Source: Microbulbifer halophilus (GTDB lineage: Bacteria > Pseudomonadota > Gammaproteobacteria > Pseudomonadales > Cellvibrionaceae). Taken from it: a stretch of 64,000 nt of DNA. Of this stretch, positions 19,456 to 27,741 are shown in pieces. The translations under genes were made by a program, and so were the position numbers. Where the stretch lies: the NCBI RefSeq assembly GCF_026183675.1, contig NZ_JAPIVK010000018.1, positions 33,498 to 97,497 of the forward strand. Direction: 5' to 3'. The stretch's first letter is position 1, and each line of letters begins with the position of its first letter. Below the pieces are notes generated by a model. The model did no database searches. It worked only from the letters and a program-made list of their open reading frames with translations, and was not told the DNA's origin.

Positions 19456-20859
19456 ATGCACCAACGAAGAATCGCACTCAGTTCCTTTTTCCTACTCCTG
19501 CTGAGCGGCAACGCGCTCGCCATGGCCGATCCCCAGACTTATGCTGACTACCGGCAGCCGGGGCTGGACAAACCCTCCATCAGGCAGGCGGACATGCTGC
19601 CGCTGATCGACCGGTGGCAGTCCTCCCCGTTGCTCGATGTACGTGAAATCGCCCGCTCCTACGAGGGGCGGCCGATCTATCGCATCGGGATAGGCCGCGG
19701 CGATACCCGGGTCATGCTCTGGTCGCAGATGCACGGCGATGAACCCACGGCCACGGCGGCACTGTTCGATCTCTTGAATTACATCACTGCGCCGGAGCAG
19801 GCGGACTGGCGTGCCGGCTGGATGGACAAACTGTCGCTGGTGATCGTGCCGATGCTGAACCCGGACGGTGCCGAACGGGATATTCGCCACAACGCCCAGA
19901 GCTTCGACGTCAACCGCGATGCCAAGGCACTGCAGTCGCCGGAGGGGCGCGCGCTGATGGCGCAGGCGCGATCGTTCAAACCGCATTTCGGTTTTAACCT
20001 GCACGACCAGAATCGCCATTACGGTGTCGGCGACAGCGGAAGAATGGCAACCATCTCCGTGCTGGCGCCGCCGTTCAATGAAGCGCGAGAGGTCAATGAC
20101 AGCCGGCGATATGCCATGCAGTTGATTGGTGCCCTGGCCGGGGTAGTGGAGCCCGTGATCGGCGGTCACCTCGCCAGGTACGACGACACCTACGCCTACC
20201 GGGCCTTTGGCGATACCTTTTCCGAAATGGGTATCAGCACCATCCTGATCGAATCCGGCGCCCACCCGGACGACCCCAACCGCCAGGTGGCGCGCCGCAT
20301 GAACTTTGAAATGCTGGTGGCCGCCATCGACAATATCGCCAGCGGCAGTTATCGCGAAATACCGGAAGCGGCCTATCGGGAGATTCCACTCAACCGCGAC
20401 GATGCGATCGTGGATGTCAAGATTCGCGGAATGAAGACACTCGATGGCGATGCCGGCTATATGACCGACCTGGCGATCAACCGGCGCGGCGATACGGCTT
20501 CGGTGATCGATGTGGGAGATCTGTCCAATCTGCACGGTGCTTTCAGCTTCGATGCCAGTGATTGGCAGTATGTCGCACCGGAAGGCTTTCAGTTGGAAGA
20601 GGGCGAAAAACTGGTGCTCGACGATGCGCGCTATCTCGAACTGCTGCGCCAGGGGTATGGCTATTTTGTCGGCGACAGTGACGATATCCGTATCGACACG
20701 GATTGGCCGGTGGTGATCAATCCCGCGCAGCCGCAATCGGAAATTCCGCAGCGCCGGCGCGGCGCCACCTTCCTGTTGCGGGACGGGGAGGGCATAGGCG
20801 CGGCGGTGCTCAATGGCCACCTCGTCGAACTGAGATCGCTGTTGGCTCCGAAGGGCTGA
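19456..20859 (+). CDS. Secreted M14 family zinc carboxypeptidase
   Basis: A 467-residue exported peptidase with a signal peptide (residues 6-23, cut after NALA). Zinc ligands are H93 and E96 in MHGDEPT and H183 in NLHDQN; the catalytic glutamate is in LIESGAHP at about residue 263. The catalytic domain ends near 300, and the remaining part is a beta-rich extension. It is unrelated in detail to the other M14 enzyme at 8802-10634, which has a different extension. It stands alone, 187 bases after the pump gene. The upstream gap is AT-rich and may hold its promoter. Confidence 0.85.
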   Translation: MHQRRIALSSFFLLLLSGNALAMADPQTYADYRQPGLDKPSIRQADMLPLIDRWQSSPLLDVREIARSYEGRPIYRIGIGRGDTRVMLWSQMHGDEPTATAALFDLLNYITAPEQADWRAGWMDKLSLVIVPMLNPDGAERDIRHNAQSFDVNRDAKALQSPEGRALMAQARSFKPHFGFNLHDQNRHYGVGDSGRMATISVLAPPFNEAREVNDSRRYAMQLIGALAGVVEPVIGGHLARYDDTYAYRAFGDTFSEMGISTILIESGAHPDDPNRQVARRMNFEMLVAAIDNIASGSYREIPEAAYREIPLNRDDAIVDVKIRGMKTLDGDAGYMTDLAINRRGDTASVIDVGDLSNLHGAFSFDASDWQYVAPEGFQLEEGEKLVLDDARYLELLRQGYGYFVGDSDDIRIDTDWPVVINPAQPQSEIPQRRRGATFLLRDGEGIGAAVLNGHLVELRSLLAPKG

Positions 20860-20994
20860 ACTCTTTTGTTACAGAACTTTGCGCAGGGCCCACTGGTGCC
20901 CCTGCACAAGGCCGGGCAACAGAGTGAATTGGTCGATATTCCATTAAATTAATATTATGTACGATTGTGCCAATCATTGGTTGGTAGTAGTCGT

Positions 20995-21546
20995 ATGTGT
21001 ATTCGATCAATCCCCGCTCTGTTTGTTGGCTTTTTCCTTGCTTTTTCCCAGCTTCCGGCACTGGCCGCCGATTACGATCGCTCGGAATGGCTTCCGCGCT
21101 GGTCGGATTTCGATGGCGACTGCCAGGACACCCGCCACGAACTGCTGATTCGCTATTCCCTGGCGCCGGTGACCTACACCCGCGCCGATAACTGCCGGGT
21201 GGCGACGGGCCTGTGGCTCGATCCCTACACCGGAAAATTCTACAGCGATGCCTCGGACCTGGATGTGGAGCATATCGTGCCGCTGAAGTGGGCCCACGAA
21301 CGCGGCGGCGCCCACTGGAGCCGCGAACGCAAGCGGCAGTTTGCCGAGGATTCGGAGAACCTGTGGCTGGTGGACGACGGCCGCAACCAGAGCAAGGGAC
21401 ACCGCGGCCCCGATGAGTGGATGCCGCCCTACGCACCGGCCTCCCGCGTCTATGTGCGGCGTTTTATGTCGATCGTGCAGAAGTACGGTCTGCAGCCGTC
21501 GCTGGTGGAGGCCGGTCGTTTCCGGGCGCTGGCGGCCGGTTCCTGA
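20995..21546 (+). CDS. Secreted HNH-type endonuclease (DUF1524/GmrSD-like)
   Basis: A 183-residue protein with a signal peptide (hydrophobic residues 7-22, ending PALAA). DLDVEHIVPLKWAHERGG and NLWLVDDGRNQSKG form the His-metal nuclease core: the histidine in VEHIVP and the asparagine in RNQSKG are the expected general base and metal ligands. Such exported nucleases digest external DNA for nutrients or biofilm turnover. ATG at 20995 was preferred to 20965 because the signal peptide begins there. It lies 60 bases before the helicase gene. Confidence 0.8.
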   Translation: MCIRSIPALFVGFFLAFSQLPALAADYDRSEWLPRWSDFDGDCQDTRHELLIRYSLAPVTYTRADNCRVATGLWLDPYTGKFYSDASDLDVEHIVPLKWAHERGGAHWSRERKRQFAEDSENLWLVDDGRNQSKGHRGPDEWMPPYAPASRVYVRRFMSIVQKYGLQPSLVEAGRFRALAAGS

Positions 21547-21606
21547 CTGTTGCGGCCTACTGAATCCGTATAGACTGCGAGCGCAGTTTTCAATGGGTGC
21601 GCCAGC

Positions 21607-24078
21607 ATGAAGCCAAGCACGTTGATCGAGTATTTTCGGCGCTGTTACCGGGCGGACAGTTACGATCTGTCGATCTCCAATATCGAGAAAATCCGCGGCG
21701 ACCGCCGCCTGTTTATCGCGGACGAGGATGCGCTGGCCAGCGGCAGCCTGCCGCGAATCCCCCTGGTCGATGCCTCCGCCGCCGAGCTGCTGGAGCAGGC
21801 CGACAGCTACCGCCGGGAAAAACGCCTGGTATACGGCTGTTTTATCGTCACCGGCCGGGTGGCCGGCAGCGGTTTTGGCGGGCGGCGCAAACTCTGTGCG
21901 CCGTTGATCTATGCTCCCGCCACACTCTACCGCGACGAGGATATTTTCCTCGAGGTGGATGCCTCCGATGTGCGCGCGAACCTGCCGCTGCTGCGCCTGC
22001 TGTTGAAACCGGATGTGGATTCCTCGGTGGTGGACAGTTTCCCGACACCGCAGTGGCCGCTGGGCTCCAGCCAGATCACCGCCATGGGGCAATGGCTGCG
22101 GCAATATACGCAGTTGCAGGAGATCGAGGAACTGGGTCGCTGGCCGCGGCTGCAGGGTGCGGACGCCGTTGCAGAGCGGGCCCGGACACAGGGGTTGCGG
22201 CTCACCTCGGCGTGCAGCCTGGTCCTGGCGGACCGTTCGAAGAGCGTTCGCGGTGTGCTGCACGAGCTCACCCGGTTGGCGGAGGACGAAAATTACTCCG
22301 CTCCCCTCGGCCTGTTGCTGGGGCAGGGCACCGGTGGCACCGCGGCCGGCGCGAGTGCGCCGGAAATGCTGCCGGAGTCGCTGAGCGAGGCGCAGGTGCG
22401 GGCGCTGCACAACGCCGCCCGGCAGCCGCTCAGCCTGGTATCCGGCCCGCCCGGTACCGGCAAGAGTTTCACCATTGCCGCCATGGCCATCGATCGCATG
22501 TTGCACGGCGAGTCGGTACTGGTGGTGTCCAGGACCCCACAGGCAATCGATGTTGTCAGCGGCAAGCTCAAAACCGATTATGGCCTCGATGCCGGCTACG
22601 TACACGCCGGTGAGCGCGGCTTCCTGCACAGCCTGAAGGCACACCTGGATAGCCTGCTGAAAGAGGGCGTGGAGCCGCCGCGGGAAGCGGCGGACGATCT
22701 GCGCGCGGAACTCAAGCAGACCCGTCGCCAACTCCGCCGCGCGGAGCGGCGCTTTGCCCGCGCACTGCGCGCCGCGCGCCGATTGGGATCGGACCGGCTG
22801 CCCGCCTGGCTGGCGGACATTGTCGGTGCGCTCTACCGGCCGCTGCTGGATAACGACAGCCTGTGGGGGTTCCAGAATTCCATCGGCAACTCGCGCCGGC
22901 GCTTCGAGCGGCGGGCCGCAACTTATCTCAACGCCTGTCGGCTCGAGCGCCTGGCCGCGCTGCTGGATCGGGAAAGGGGCAACCTGTCGCTGTTCAACCA
23001 GGCCCTGCGGGCGCGGACCTCCCGGCGGCAGGCGGAGCGGTTTGGCAAGACGAACTTCGATGTAATCCTGCAGGCCTACCCGATCTGGCTGGTGGGGCTG
23101 GACGAGGTCAGCCGGGTATTTCCGTTCGACCGCCAGATGTTCGACCTGGTGATCTTCGACGAATCCACCCAGTGCGATATCGCCAGCGCGCTGCCGGCGC
23201 TACAGCGGGCGAAGCGCGCGGTGGTGGTGGGCGACGGCAAACAATTGCGGCATGTGTCCTTTCTCTCCGCGAAAAGACAGGAACGGCTGTGGCGCAACTG
23301 CGAGCTGCAAGGGGAGCTGCCGCCCCGCTACAGCTACCGCGACCAGTCGCTGCTGGACCTGGTGTCCGACGCCATCGGCAGCCAGCGCGCCGTGACACTG
23401 CTGGATGAACACTACCGCAGCCGGCCCGAGCTGATCGCCTTCAGCAACCGGCATTTCTACGGCGCCCGCCTGAAAGTGATGCAGGCGAGGCCCGGCGCTT
23501 CGGATACCGCGGCGCTGGAGTTCCGTCGCGTCGACGGGCGCAGAAGCGCTAGTGGCCGCAACGCGGTGGAGCGGGATGCGGTGCTGGAGGCCTTGCAGCG
23601 CCATATCGACCGCTACCGCGCTTCGCCGGTGAAGCCTTCGGTGGGGGTGCTGTCGCCCTATCGCGACCAGGCCGAATATCTCGACGGGGCGATACGCAAG
23701 GCGTTTTCGTCGCAGGAGCTGGCCGATTTCTGCGTGCGTGTGGCCACGCCCTACGGTTTCCAGGGCGAGGAGCGCGACCTGATGCTGCTGTCCCTGTCGA
23801 TCGACCGGGACACGATTCGCGCCGCGGCCTACCTGAACCGGCCGGATATGTTCAATGTGGCGGTGACCCGGGCCAAGGAGCGCCAGTTGGTCATTCACTC
23901 CATCGATGGCGGTGACCTGCCGCCGGACAACCTGCTGGGTCGCTATCTGTCGTTCGAGCACGGTGGCGGCGATTCCGGCGACCAGCGGGATTTCCTGTGC
24001 CGTTTTGCCGCCGAGGTCAGCGAGGCCCTCGCCGAGGATGGCGTAAACACCTGGATCGGTTTTACCGTCGCCGGCTAG
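21607..24078 (+). CDS. Superfamily 1 DNA/RNA helicase with truncated C-terminus
   Basis: An 823-residue SF1 helicase of the UvrD/Upf1-like AAA_11-AAA_12 class. Walker A is GPPGTGKS at 280-287. Walker B is FDLVIFDESTQ near 515. Motif III GDGKQL, motif IV DEHYRSRPELI near 600, motif V GFQGEERDLML and motif VI NVAVTRAKERQLVIHS follow. The region at 345-470 is a charged coiled-coil insertion. Translation stops at TAG 24076-24078, but the frame continues for 86 codons that look like the rest of a nuclease domain. The helicase core is complete; the nuclease end is not. Its role, probably DNA repair or defence, is unknown. Confidence 0.85.
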   Translation: MKPSTLIEYFRRCYRADSYDLSISNIEKIRGDRRLFIADEDALASGSLPRIPLVDASAAELLEQADSYRREKRLVYGCFIVTGRVAGSGFGGRRKLCAPLIYAPATLYRDEDIFLEVDASDVRANLPLLRLLLKPDVDSSVVDSFPTPQWPLGSSQITAMGQWLRQYTQLQEIEELGRWPRLQGADAVAERARTQGLRLTSACSLVLADRSKSVRGVLHELTRLAEDENYSAPLGLLLGQGTGGTAAGASAPEMLPESLSEAQVRALHNAARQPLSLVSGPPGTGKSFTIAAMAIDRMLHGESVLVVSRTPQAIDVVSGKLKTDYGLDAGYVHAGERGFLHSLKAHLDSLLKEGVEPPREAADDLRAELKQTRRQLRRAERRFARALRAARRLGSDRLPAWLADIVGALYRPLLDNDSLWGFQNSIGNSRRRFERRAATYLNACRLERLAALLDRERGNLSLFNQALRARTSRRQAERFGKTNFDVILQAYPIWLVGLDEVSRVFPFDRQMFDLVIFDESTQCDIASALPALQRAKRAVVVGDGKQLRHVSFLSAKRQERLWRNCELQGELPPRYSYRDQSLLDLVSDAIGSQRAVTLLDEHYRSRPELIAFSNRHFYGARLKVMQARPGASDTAALEFRRVDGRRSASGRNAVERDAVLEALQRHIDRYRASPVKPSVGVLSPYRDQAEYLDGAIRKAFSSQELADFCVRVATPYGFQGEERDLMLLSLSIDRDTIRAAAYLNRPDMFNVAVTRAKERQLVIHSIDGGDLPPDNLLGRYLSFEHGGGDSGDQRDFLCRFAAEVSEALAEDGVNTWIGFTVAG

Positions 24079-24336
24079 GAGATCGACGTGGTGTGCGAGC
24101 GGGGTGGCAGGTTGGTCGGTATCGACCTGATCGGTTACCCGGGGGAGTTTGCGGAACACTTCGGTGTGCAGACCTACCAGGCGCTGCACCGGGCCGGTAT
24201 CCATGTGGTGCCGCTGCCGTACCGCAACTGGCAGCGGGACAGCGCCGCTTGCCGGGCGCGGTTGTTGGGCCTGTTGCCGGAGAGGGGAGAGCGGAAAGAG
24301 GAAAGTCGTGCCACAGCTGCTATGCTTGAGTCGTAA
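24079..24336 (+). pseudogene. Detached C-terminal nuclease-like end of the helicase
   Basis: This frame continues the helicase directly after its TAG. EIDVVCERGGRLVGIDLIGYPG resembles the D-x-x-V...(D/E)-hydrophobic core of a PD-(D/E)xK or Vsr-like nuclease, preceded in the helicase by WIGFTVAG. The TAG replaces what is commonly an aromatic residue (TAC or TAT for tyrosine would need one base change). There is no ribosome site for separate translation. Confidence 0.6.
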
Positions 24337-24364
24337 CGAGTGTAGAAGACCCTTGGGTGCGTTT

Positions 24365-24670
24365 ATGAGGCAGTGGTTGCTTGTCGCCGGACTGATGTTG
24401 CCCGTTTCGCCGCTGGTGCTGGCCGTCGACGATACCACCGGCTCGCAGACGGAGCAGGGGCAGAGCCCCACGTTGAGCTTCTGCCAGCAGCGCTTTTACG
24501 AAGAGGACGATGGCCGCCTGAAATGCAACTGGGCGGTCAATTTCAACTTTGCCTGTTTTGTGTCCTATCCCTCCAACAAAGTGATCCAGGCCGGTGCCAA
24601 AATCTCCGAACCGGAAGTGGTGGGCGAGTGTGATGACGGCGAGCCGATCATCAAGCTGTTCCATTACTAA
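24365..24670 (+). CDS. Small secreted protein of unknown function
   Basis: A 101-residue protein with a signal peptide (residues 4-20, ending LVLA). The mature part of about 80 residues has four cysteines and ends CDDGEPIIKLFHY. No family is recognised. A decayed relative of its last third lies at 26745-26820 in the same direction. The ATG at 24365 is used because the signal peptide begins there. Confidence 0.6.
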   Translation: MRQWLLVAGLMLPVSPLVLAVDDTTGSQTEQGQSPTLSFCQQRFYEEDDGRLKCNWAVNFNFACFVSYPSNKVIQAGAKISEPEVVGECDDGEPIIKLFHY

Positions 24671-24717
24671 GAGCATCGCGCTAAGAGCATCGCGGTTTCC
24701 CGCCTCGATCGGCCCAT

Positions 24718-24880
24718 TAGTGGTCCATGCGGTAAATTCTGTAACACTATCTCTTCGCCTCAGGCCCCAGTGCTGCGTTGAAAAAGCTTGAATTAGCGCT
24801 GCCAGTCCTGCGCTTTTTCGTCTTGCCCTGGAACCTGTGGCTGTGAGCTAGAGTCACCGAATTTACCGCATGAACCACTA
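24718..24880. mobile_element. MITE-like element with 28-bp terminal inverted repeats
   Basis: TAGTGGTCCATGCGGTAAAT at 24718 and its reverse complement ending at 24880 are 28-bp inverted repeats with three mismatches. The 163-bp element encodes no protein. Inside it, GAAAAAGC and GCTTTTTC form a second inverted repeat. Size and structure fit a non-autonomous miniature transposable element; no target duplication is obvious. Confidence 0.65.
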
Positions 24881-24900
24881 GGGAAAGTAACAGCTGGCGT

Positions 24901-25785
24901 CTACAGCGGCATTTTCCACGCAACGACCTGGTCATCCATCATCATTGGTGCATAGATCACCCGATTGCCCGAGCCGCCGATATCTGCCAGGCCGGCCTGC
25001 AATTGCAACACCTTGCGCCGTTCGTTGTTTTCCAGACGATAGAGTTCACCGGAGATCCAGTCGCTGGCATAGAGCCGATTGCCGTCGGCGACAATGCCAT
25101 CGAGGTTGCCCAGTTGATAACCGGTGGCCAGGGGTGTCAGGGTCTCGGATTGGATACTCAGGCGATACAGGGTCCCGGGCGTCTGGGTGGAAAAATCGTT
25201 GTTCATACCTTCCCCCCAGTTGGCAACCAACAACTCTCCCTCGTGCCATAAGACCCCGTTGGGATGCGGCAGTTGCGGATGACTGAACCAATGCTGGAAG
25301 CTGGCTTGGTGCAGGCGATAAAGAGCACCTCCCAGTAAATCGGACACGTAGACCGCGCCGTTTTCAGCCACCGTGACATCATTCAGCATTTTCGCCTTCG
25401 GTGCCCGGTAATGCTTGATGACTTTTCCTTGCTGCAGATCGATCACATGCAAGGTCTGCATGTCTGCCACATAGAGACGTCCCTCGGCTATCGCCATTCC
25501 CTTGGGTGCATCGAACCCTTTGAGCCACTTCCGGTTGACAACCTGGCCATCAACCGTCACTCGGCTGATGTACCCCTTACCATTCATTTCTTTCGGCTGT
25601 CCGTTGATATTGCTGATGTACAGATAGCGGCCATGCGGATCGGCGGCCACCGATTCCGGCTGGTCCAGGTTGTTGACCTGCCAGAGCGGGACTGGCCCTG
25701 CGGTCTCGGCTGGCGTAAAAGCGGACCATGCCACGCTGATGGACAAGGCGGCCATGATCCCAAACCTGCTAACGACTTTTCTCAC
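24901..25785 (-). CDS. Secreted SMP-30/NHL-like beta-propeller protein
   Basis: A 294-residue exported protein. The signal peptide spans residues 8-26. The mature part is built of repeating four-strand blades: ESVAADPHGRYLYISN, GMAIAEGRLYVADMQTLHVIDL, NDVTVAENGAVYVSDLLGGALYRL, NGVLWHEGELLVANWGEG and DGIVADGNRLYASDWISGELYRL. This is a six-bladed SMP-30/gluconolactonase-type propeller. Members are lactonases or ligand-binding proteins; the substrate here is unknown. It diverges from an XRE regulator, with a perfect inverted repeat between them. Confidence 0.75.
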   Translation of the reverse strand: MRKVVSRFGIMAALSISVAWSAFTPAETAGPVPLWQVNNLDQPESVAADPHGRYLYISNINGQPKEMNGKGYISRVTVDGQVVNRKWLKGFDAPKGMAIAEGRLYVADMQTLHVIDLQQGKVIKHYRAPKAKMLNDVTVAENGAVYVSDLLGGALYRLHQASFQHWFSHPQLPHPNGVLWHEGELLVANWGEGMNNDFSTQTPGTLYRLSIQSETLTPLATGYQLGNLDGIVADGNRLYASDWISGELYRLENNERRKVLQLQAGLADIGGSGNRVIYAPMMMDDQVVAWKMPL

Positions 25786-25853
25786 TGTACTGTTCTCCCT
25801 GGTAAAAATCGGTTTGATTCCATGAATATCGATTCACGCCGGGAAGCATATCG

Positions 25854-25885
25854 AATTGGGTTCCTGGTGCAATTTGAACCCAATT
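25854..25885. promoter_or_regulatory. Inverted repeat (candidate operator) between propeller and XRE genes
   Basis: AATTGGGTTC (25854-25863) and GAACCCAATT (25876-25885) are perfect 10-bp inverted repeats separated by 12 bases in the divergent promoter region. The likely binder is the adjacent XRE protein. Confidence 0.6.
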
Positions 25886-25929
25886 GAGTATCATAATTTA
25901 ATACCTAGCTGTTAAAGCCGGATCATCTC

Positions 25930-26736
25930 ATGAGTGAACAACGACAGCGCAGTAGCCTGTTCGGCGCCCTGAAACAGGTTCTGAAAGCCCAGGGTATTCG
26001 CTATCGCGACCTGGCCGACCTGATGCAGACTTCAGAGCCGACGATAAAACGGCTGTTCCAGGACCAGGACTGTAAACTGAGCCGCCTGATCGATATCTGC
26101 GATGTGCTCGGTATCAGTTTCAGCGACTTAATGGAGTTGGCCTCCAAGACACCCATCGAGCCCACTACGCTTTCACTGGCAACGGAACAGGCGCTCGCCG
26201 CCGACCCGGGGTTGATGGCGTTCTTTATGCTGCTGGTCAGCGAAATCAATCTGGAGGCGATTGCCCGCCAGAACCAGCTGTCGCGCAGTGACCTGTATCT
26301 TTACTTGCGGGAGCTGGAAAAACTGGGCTTGATCCGGCTGGGTAGAAACGACTCCATCCACTTTGCCGTAAAGCGTCCGATCCGCTGGCGGCTGGACGGC
26401 CCTCTGCACCACACCCTGGTCCGTGTGAATCAGCGTTTCGTCAAAGAGGCTCTGTCCAGTCACGGTACTGGCCACTTCCCGTTCTATTCCGCCAGTCGAC
26501 TGTTCAGCGAGTACAGTATCAGGCAGTTGAATGAGGAGGTGGGCCGCCTTTATCAGCGGTTTCAGCAGCAGGCGGCCCTGGACCAGATGTTCTATCCCGT
26601 AGATCAGTTGACCCCGTTCAAGATGGTCAGCACCATCGCCCCTTTCGATATCCCCCGGTATTTTTCCGTGCCGAAATTCAACGAACGCCAAGCTCCAGCA
26701 GGGGCAATTCTGGCAACGACGCAACCGGAAAGCTGA
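25930..26736 (+). CDS. XRE family transcriptional regulator with winged-helix-like extension
   Basis: A 268-residue regulator. Residues 10-65 form a Cro/CI helix-turn-helix (IRYRDLADLMQTSEPTIKRLFQDQDCKLSRLIDICDVLGISFSDLM). Residues 85-150 look like a second winged helix (LSRSDLYLYLRELEKLGLIRLGRN). The remaining part is a helical effector domain with no known motif. It is transcribed away from the secreted propeller gene, which is its probable target. Confidence 0.8.
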   Translation: MSEQRQRSSLFGALKQVLKAQGIRYRDLADLMQTSEPTIKRLFQDQDCKLSRLIDICDVLGISFSDLMELASKTPIEPTTLSLATEQALAADPGLMAFFMLLVSEINLEAIARQNQLSRSDLYLYLRELEKLGLIRLGRNDSIHFAVKRPIRWRLDGPLHHTLVRVNQRFVKEALSSHGTGHFPFYSASRLFSEYSIRQLNEEVGRLYQRFQQQAALDQMFYPVDQLTPFKMVSTIAPFDIPRYFSVPKFNERQAPAGAILATTQPES

Positions 26737-26744
26737 ATCTCCCC

Positions 26745-26820
26745 CTCCAGTCAAGGTGATCCAGGCTGGGGCCAAGATCTCGGAGCCCGGCGTGATCGGC
26801 GAGTGCGGTAACGGCGATCA
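26745..26820 (+). pseudogene. Decayed copy of the 24365-24670 secreted protein gene
   Basis: Reading across one extra base, this segment encodes KVIQAGAKISEPGVIGECGNGD, nearly identical to the live gene's KVIQAGAKISEPEVVGECDDG. There is no start codon, and the similarity stops after about 75 bases. It follows the XRE stop codon directly. The next 80 bases contain the palindrome TGATCAC-TTT-GTGATCA (26865-26881). Confidence 0.7.
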
Positions 26821-26903
26821 AGCGGCTTCAGTACTCAGGCGCATTGTGGTTAATTTGAGCATATTGATCACTTTGTGATCAGGGGCGGGGTGAGGGGAGT
26901 CCG

Positions 26904-27203
26904 CTACTTTTCTGTCGCCTGCTTTTGCAGTTCGCGCGCCTGTTTGAGAATATCGGGCATGGCGCTATCCTCCACCCCGAGTACGTCGATGATGGCCGCC
27001 AGCAGGTCGGCGGAAAACATGCACTTGCTCACTTTGCTGCGCAGGTTTTCCGCCGTTACCGAGACGCCGCGCTCGGCCAGCGAATTGGCGAGGTCGCTGT
27101 AGCGTACGCCCTTGAGGGCCATCGAGGCGCGCACATAACGGGCGATGGCCTGCTTGTACGGGGTCAGTGCGCGCTGGTTTTCCAGACTTTGTTTGTGGTC
27201 CAT
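26904..27203 (-). CDS. DUF6471 family protein (HTH-like)
   Basis: A 99-residue protein of the DUF6471 type, with a helix-turn-helix-like centre: VRYSDLANSLAERGVSVTAENLRSKVSKCMFSADLLAAIIDVLG. ATG at 27203 lies six bases after AAGAGG. It is divergent from the yjf-type operon and could regulate it, which is an inference from position only. A clear promoter lies upstream. Confidence 0.7.
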   Translation of the reverse strand: MDHKQSLENQRALTPYKQAIARYVRASMALKGVRYSDLANSLAERGVSVTAENLRSKVSKCMFSADLLAAIIDVLGVEDSAMPDILKQARELQKQATEK

Positions 27204-27228
27204 GTTCATCCTCTTGCAGATGTGACCC

Positions 27229-27256
27229 ATAATAGCCTTGTGTGGTTTATTTGCAA
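27229..27256 (-). promoter_or_regulatory. Promoter of the DUF6471 gene
   Basis: On the minus strand TTGCAA (27256-27251) and TATTAT (27234-27229) are 16 bases apart, 25 bases before the start codon. Confidence 0.5.
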
Positions 27257-27276
27257 CAAAGGTGTGGCATGAGCTA

Positions 27277-27304
27277 TTGACGGCCAAAAAATTACTGTTA
27301 TATT
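27277..27304 (+). promoter_or_regulatory. Promoter of the yjf-type operon
   Basis: TTGACG (27277-27282) and TATATT (27299-27304) are 16 bases apart, 32 bases before the first gene, which has GGGAG as ribosome site. Confidence 0.6.
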
Positions 27305-27336
27305 TGTGACTGATATTCCACATAAAGGGAGTTGAA

Positions 27337-27741
27337 ATGACCTGGAACAACGAAAACCTGCGCCAGCTGGCGCAGCAGCACCCGGATTGGGTGGTCGAGG
27401 CGGAGGGGGATTGCCTCAGCGTCTCCAACGACGAGGGTGTGGACGCCTTCGTCTATGTGGGGGAAGAGCAGATCGTCGTGGAGACCATCCTGTTCCCCGT
27501 CGATCGTGTGGATGACGAGGCGGCGCTGAACAAACTGATTCTGCAGACCCACCAACTGGTGCCCCTGACCACCATTGCGATCAAGAACATCGGTGCGGAA
27601 AGCTACTACGTCGCTTTCGGCGCCTTGTCGGTGTCCAGCAAGGACGAGGTTGTGATCGAGGAAATCGAAACCCTGTTCGCCAATGTCGGCGATTTCCTGG
27701 ACCTGTACGCGGAACACTTTGAGATGGAGGGTGTGGCATGA
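27337..27741 (+). CDS. yjfI: DUF2170 family protein (YjfI)
   Basis: A 134-residue cytoplasmic protein of the DUF2170 family, first gene of an operon laid out like E. coli yjfIJKLMC. It has no signal or membrane segment and is acidic, with alternating strands and helices (DAFVYVGEEQIVVETILFPVDRVDDEAALNKLIL). The function is unknown. Its stop codon overlaps the start of the PspA-like gene (ATGA), which suggests coupled translation. Confidence 0.85.
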   Translation: MTWNNENLRQLAQQHPDWVVEAEGDCLSVSNDEGVDAFVYVGEEQIVVETILFPVDRVDDEAALNKLILQTHQLVPLTTIAIKNIGAESYYVAFGALSVSSKDEVVIEEIETLFANVGDFLDLYAEHFEMEGVA

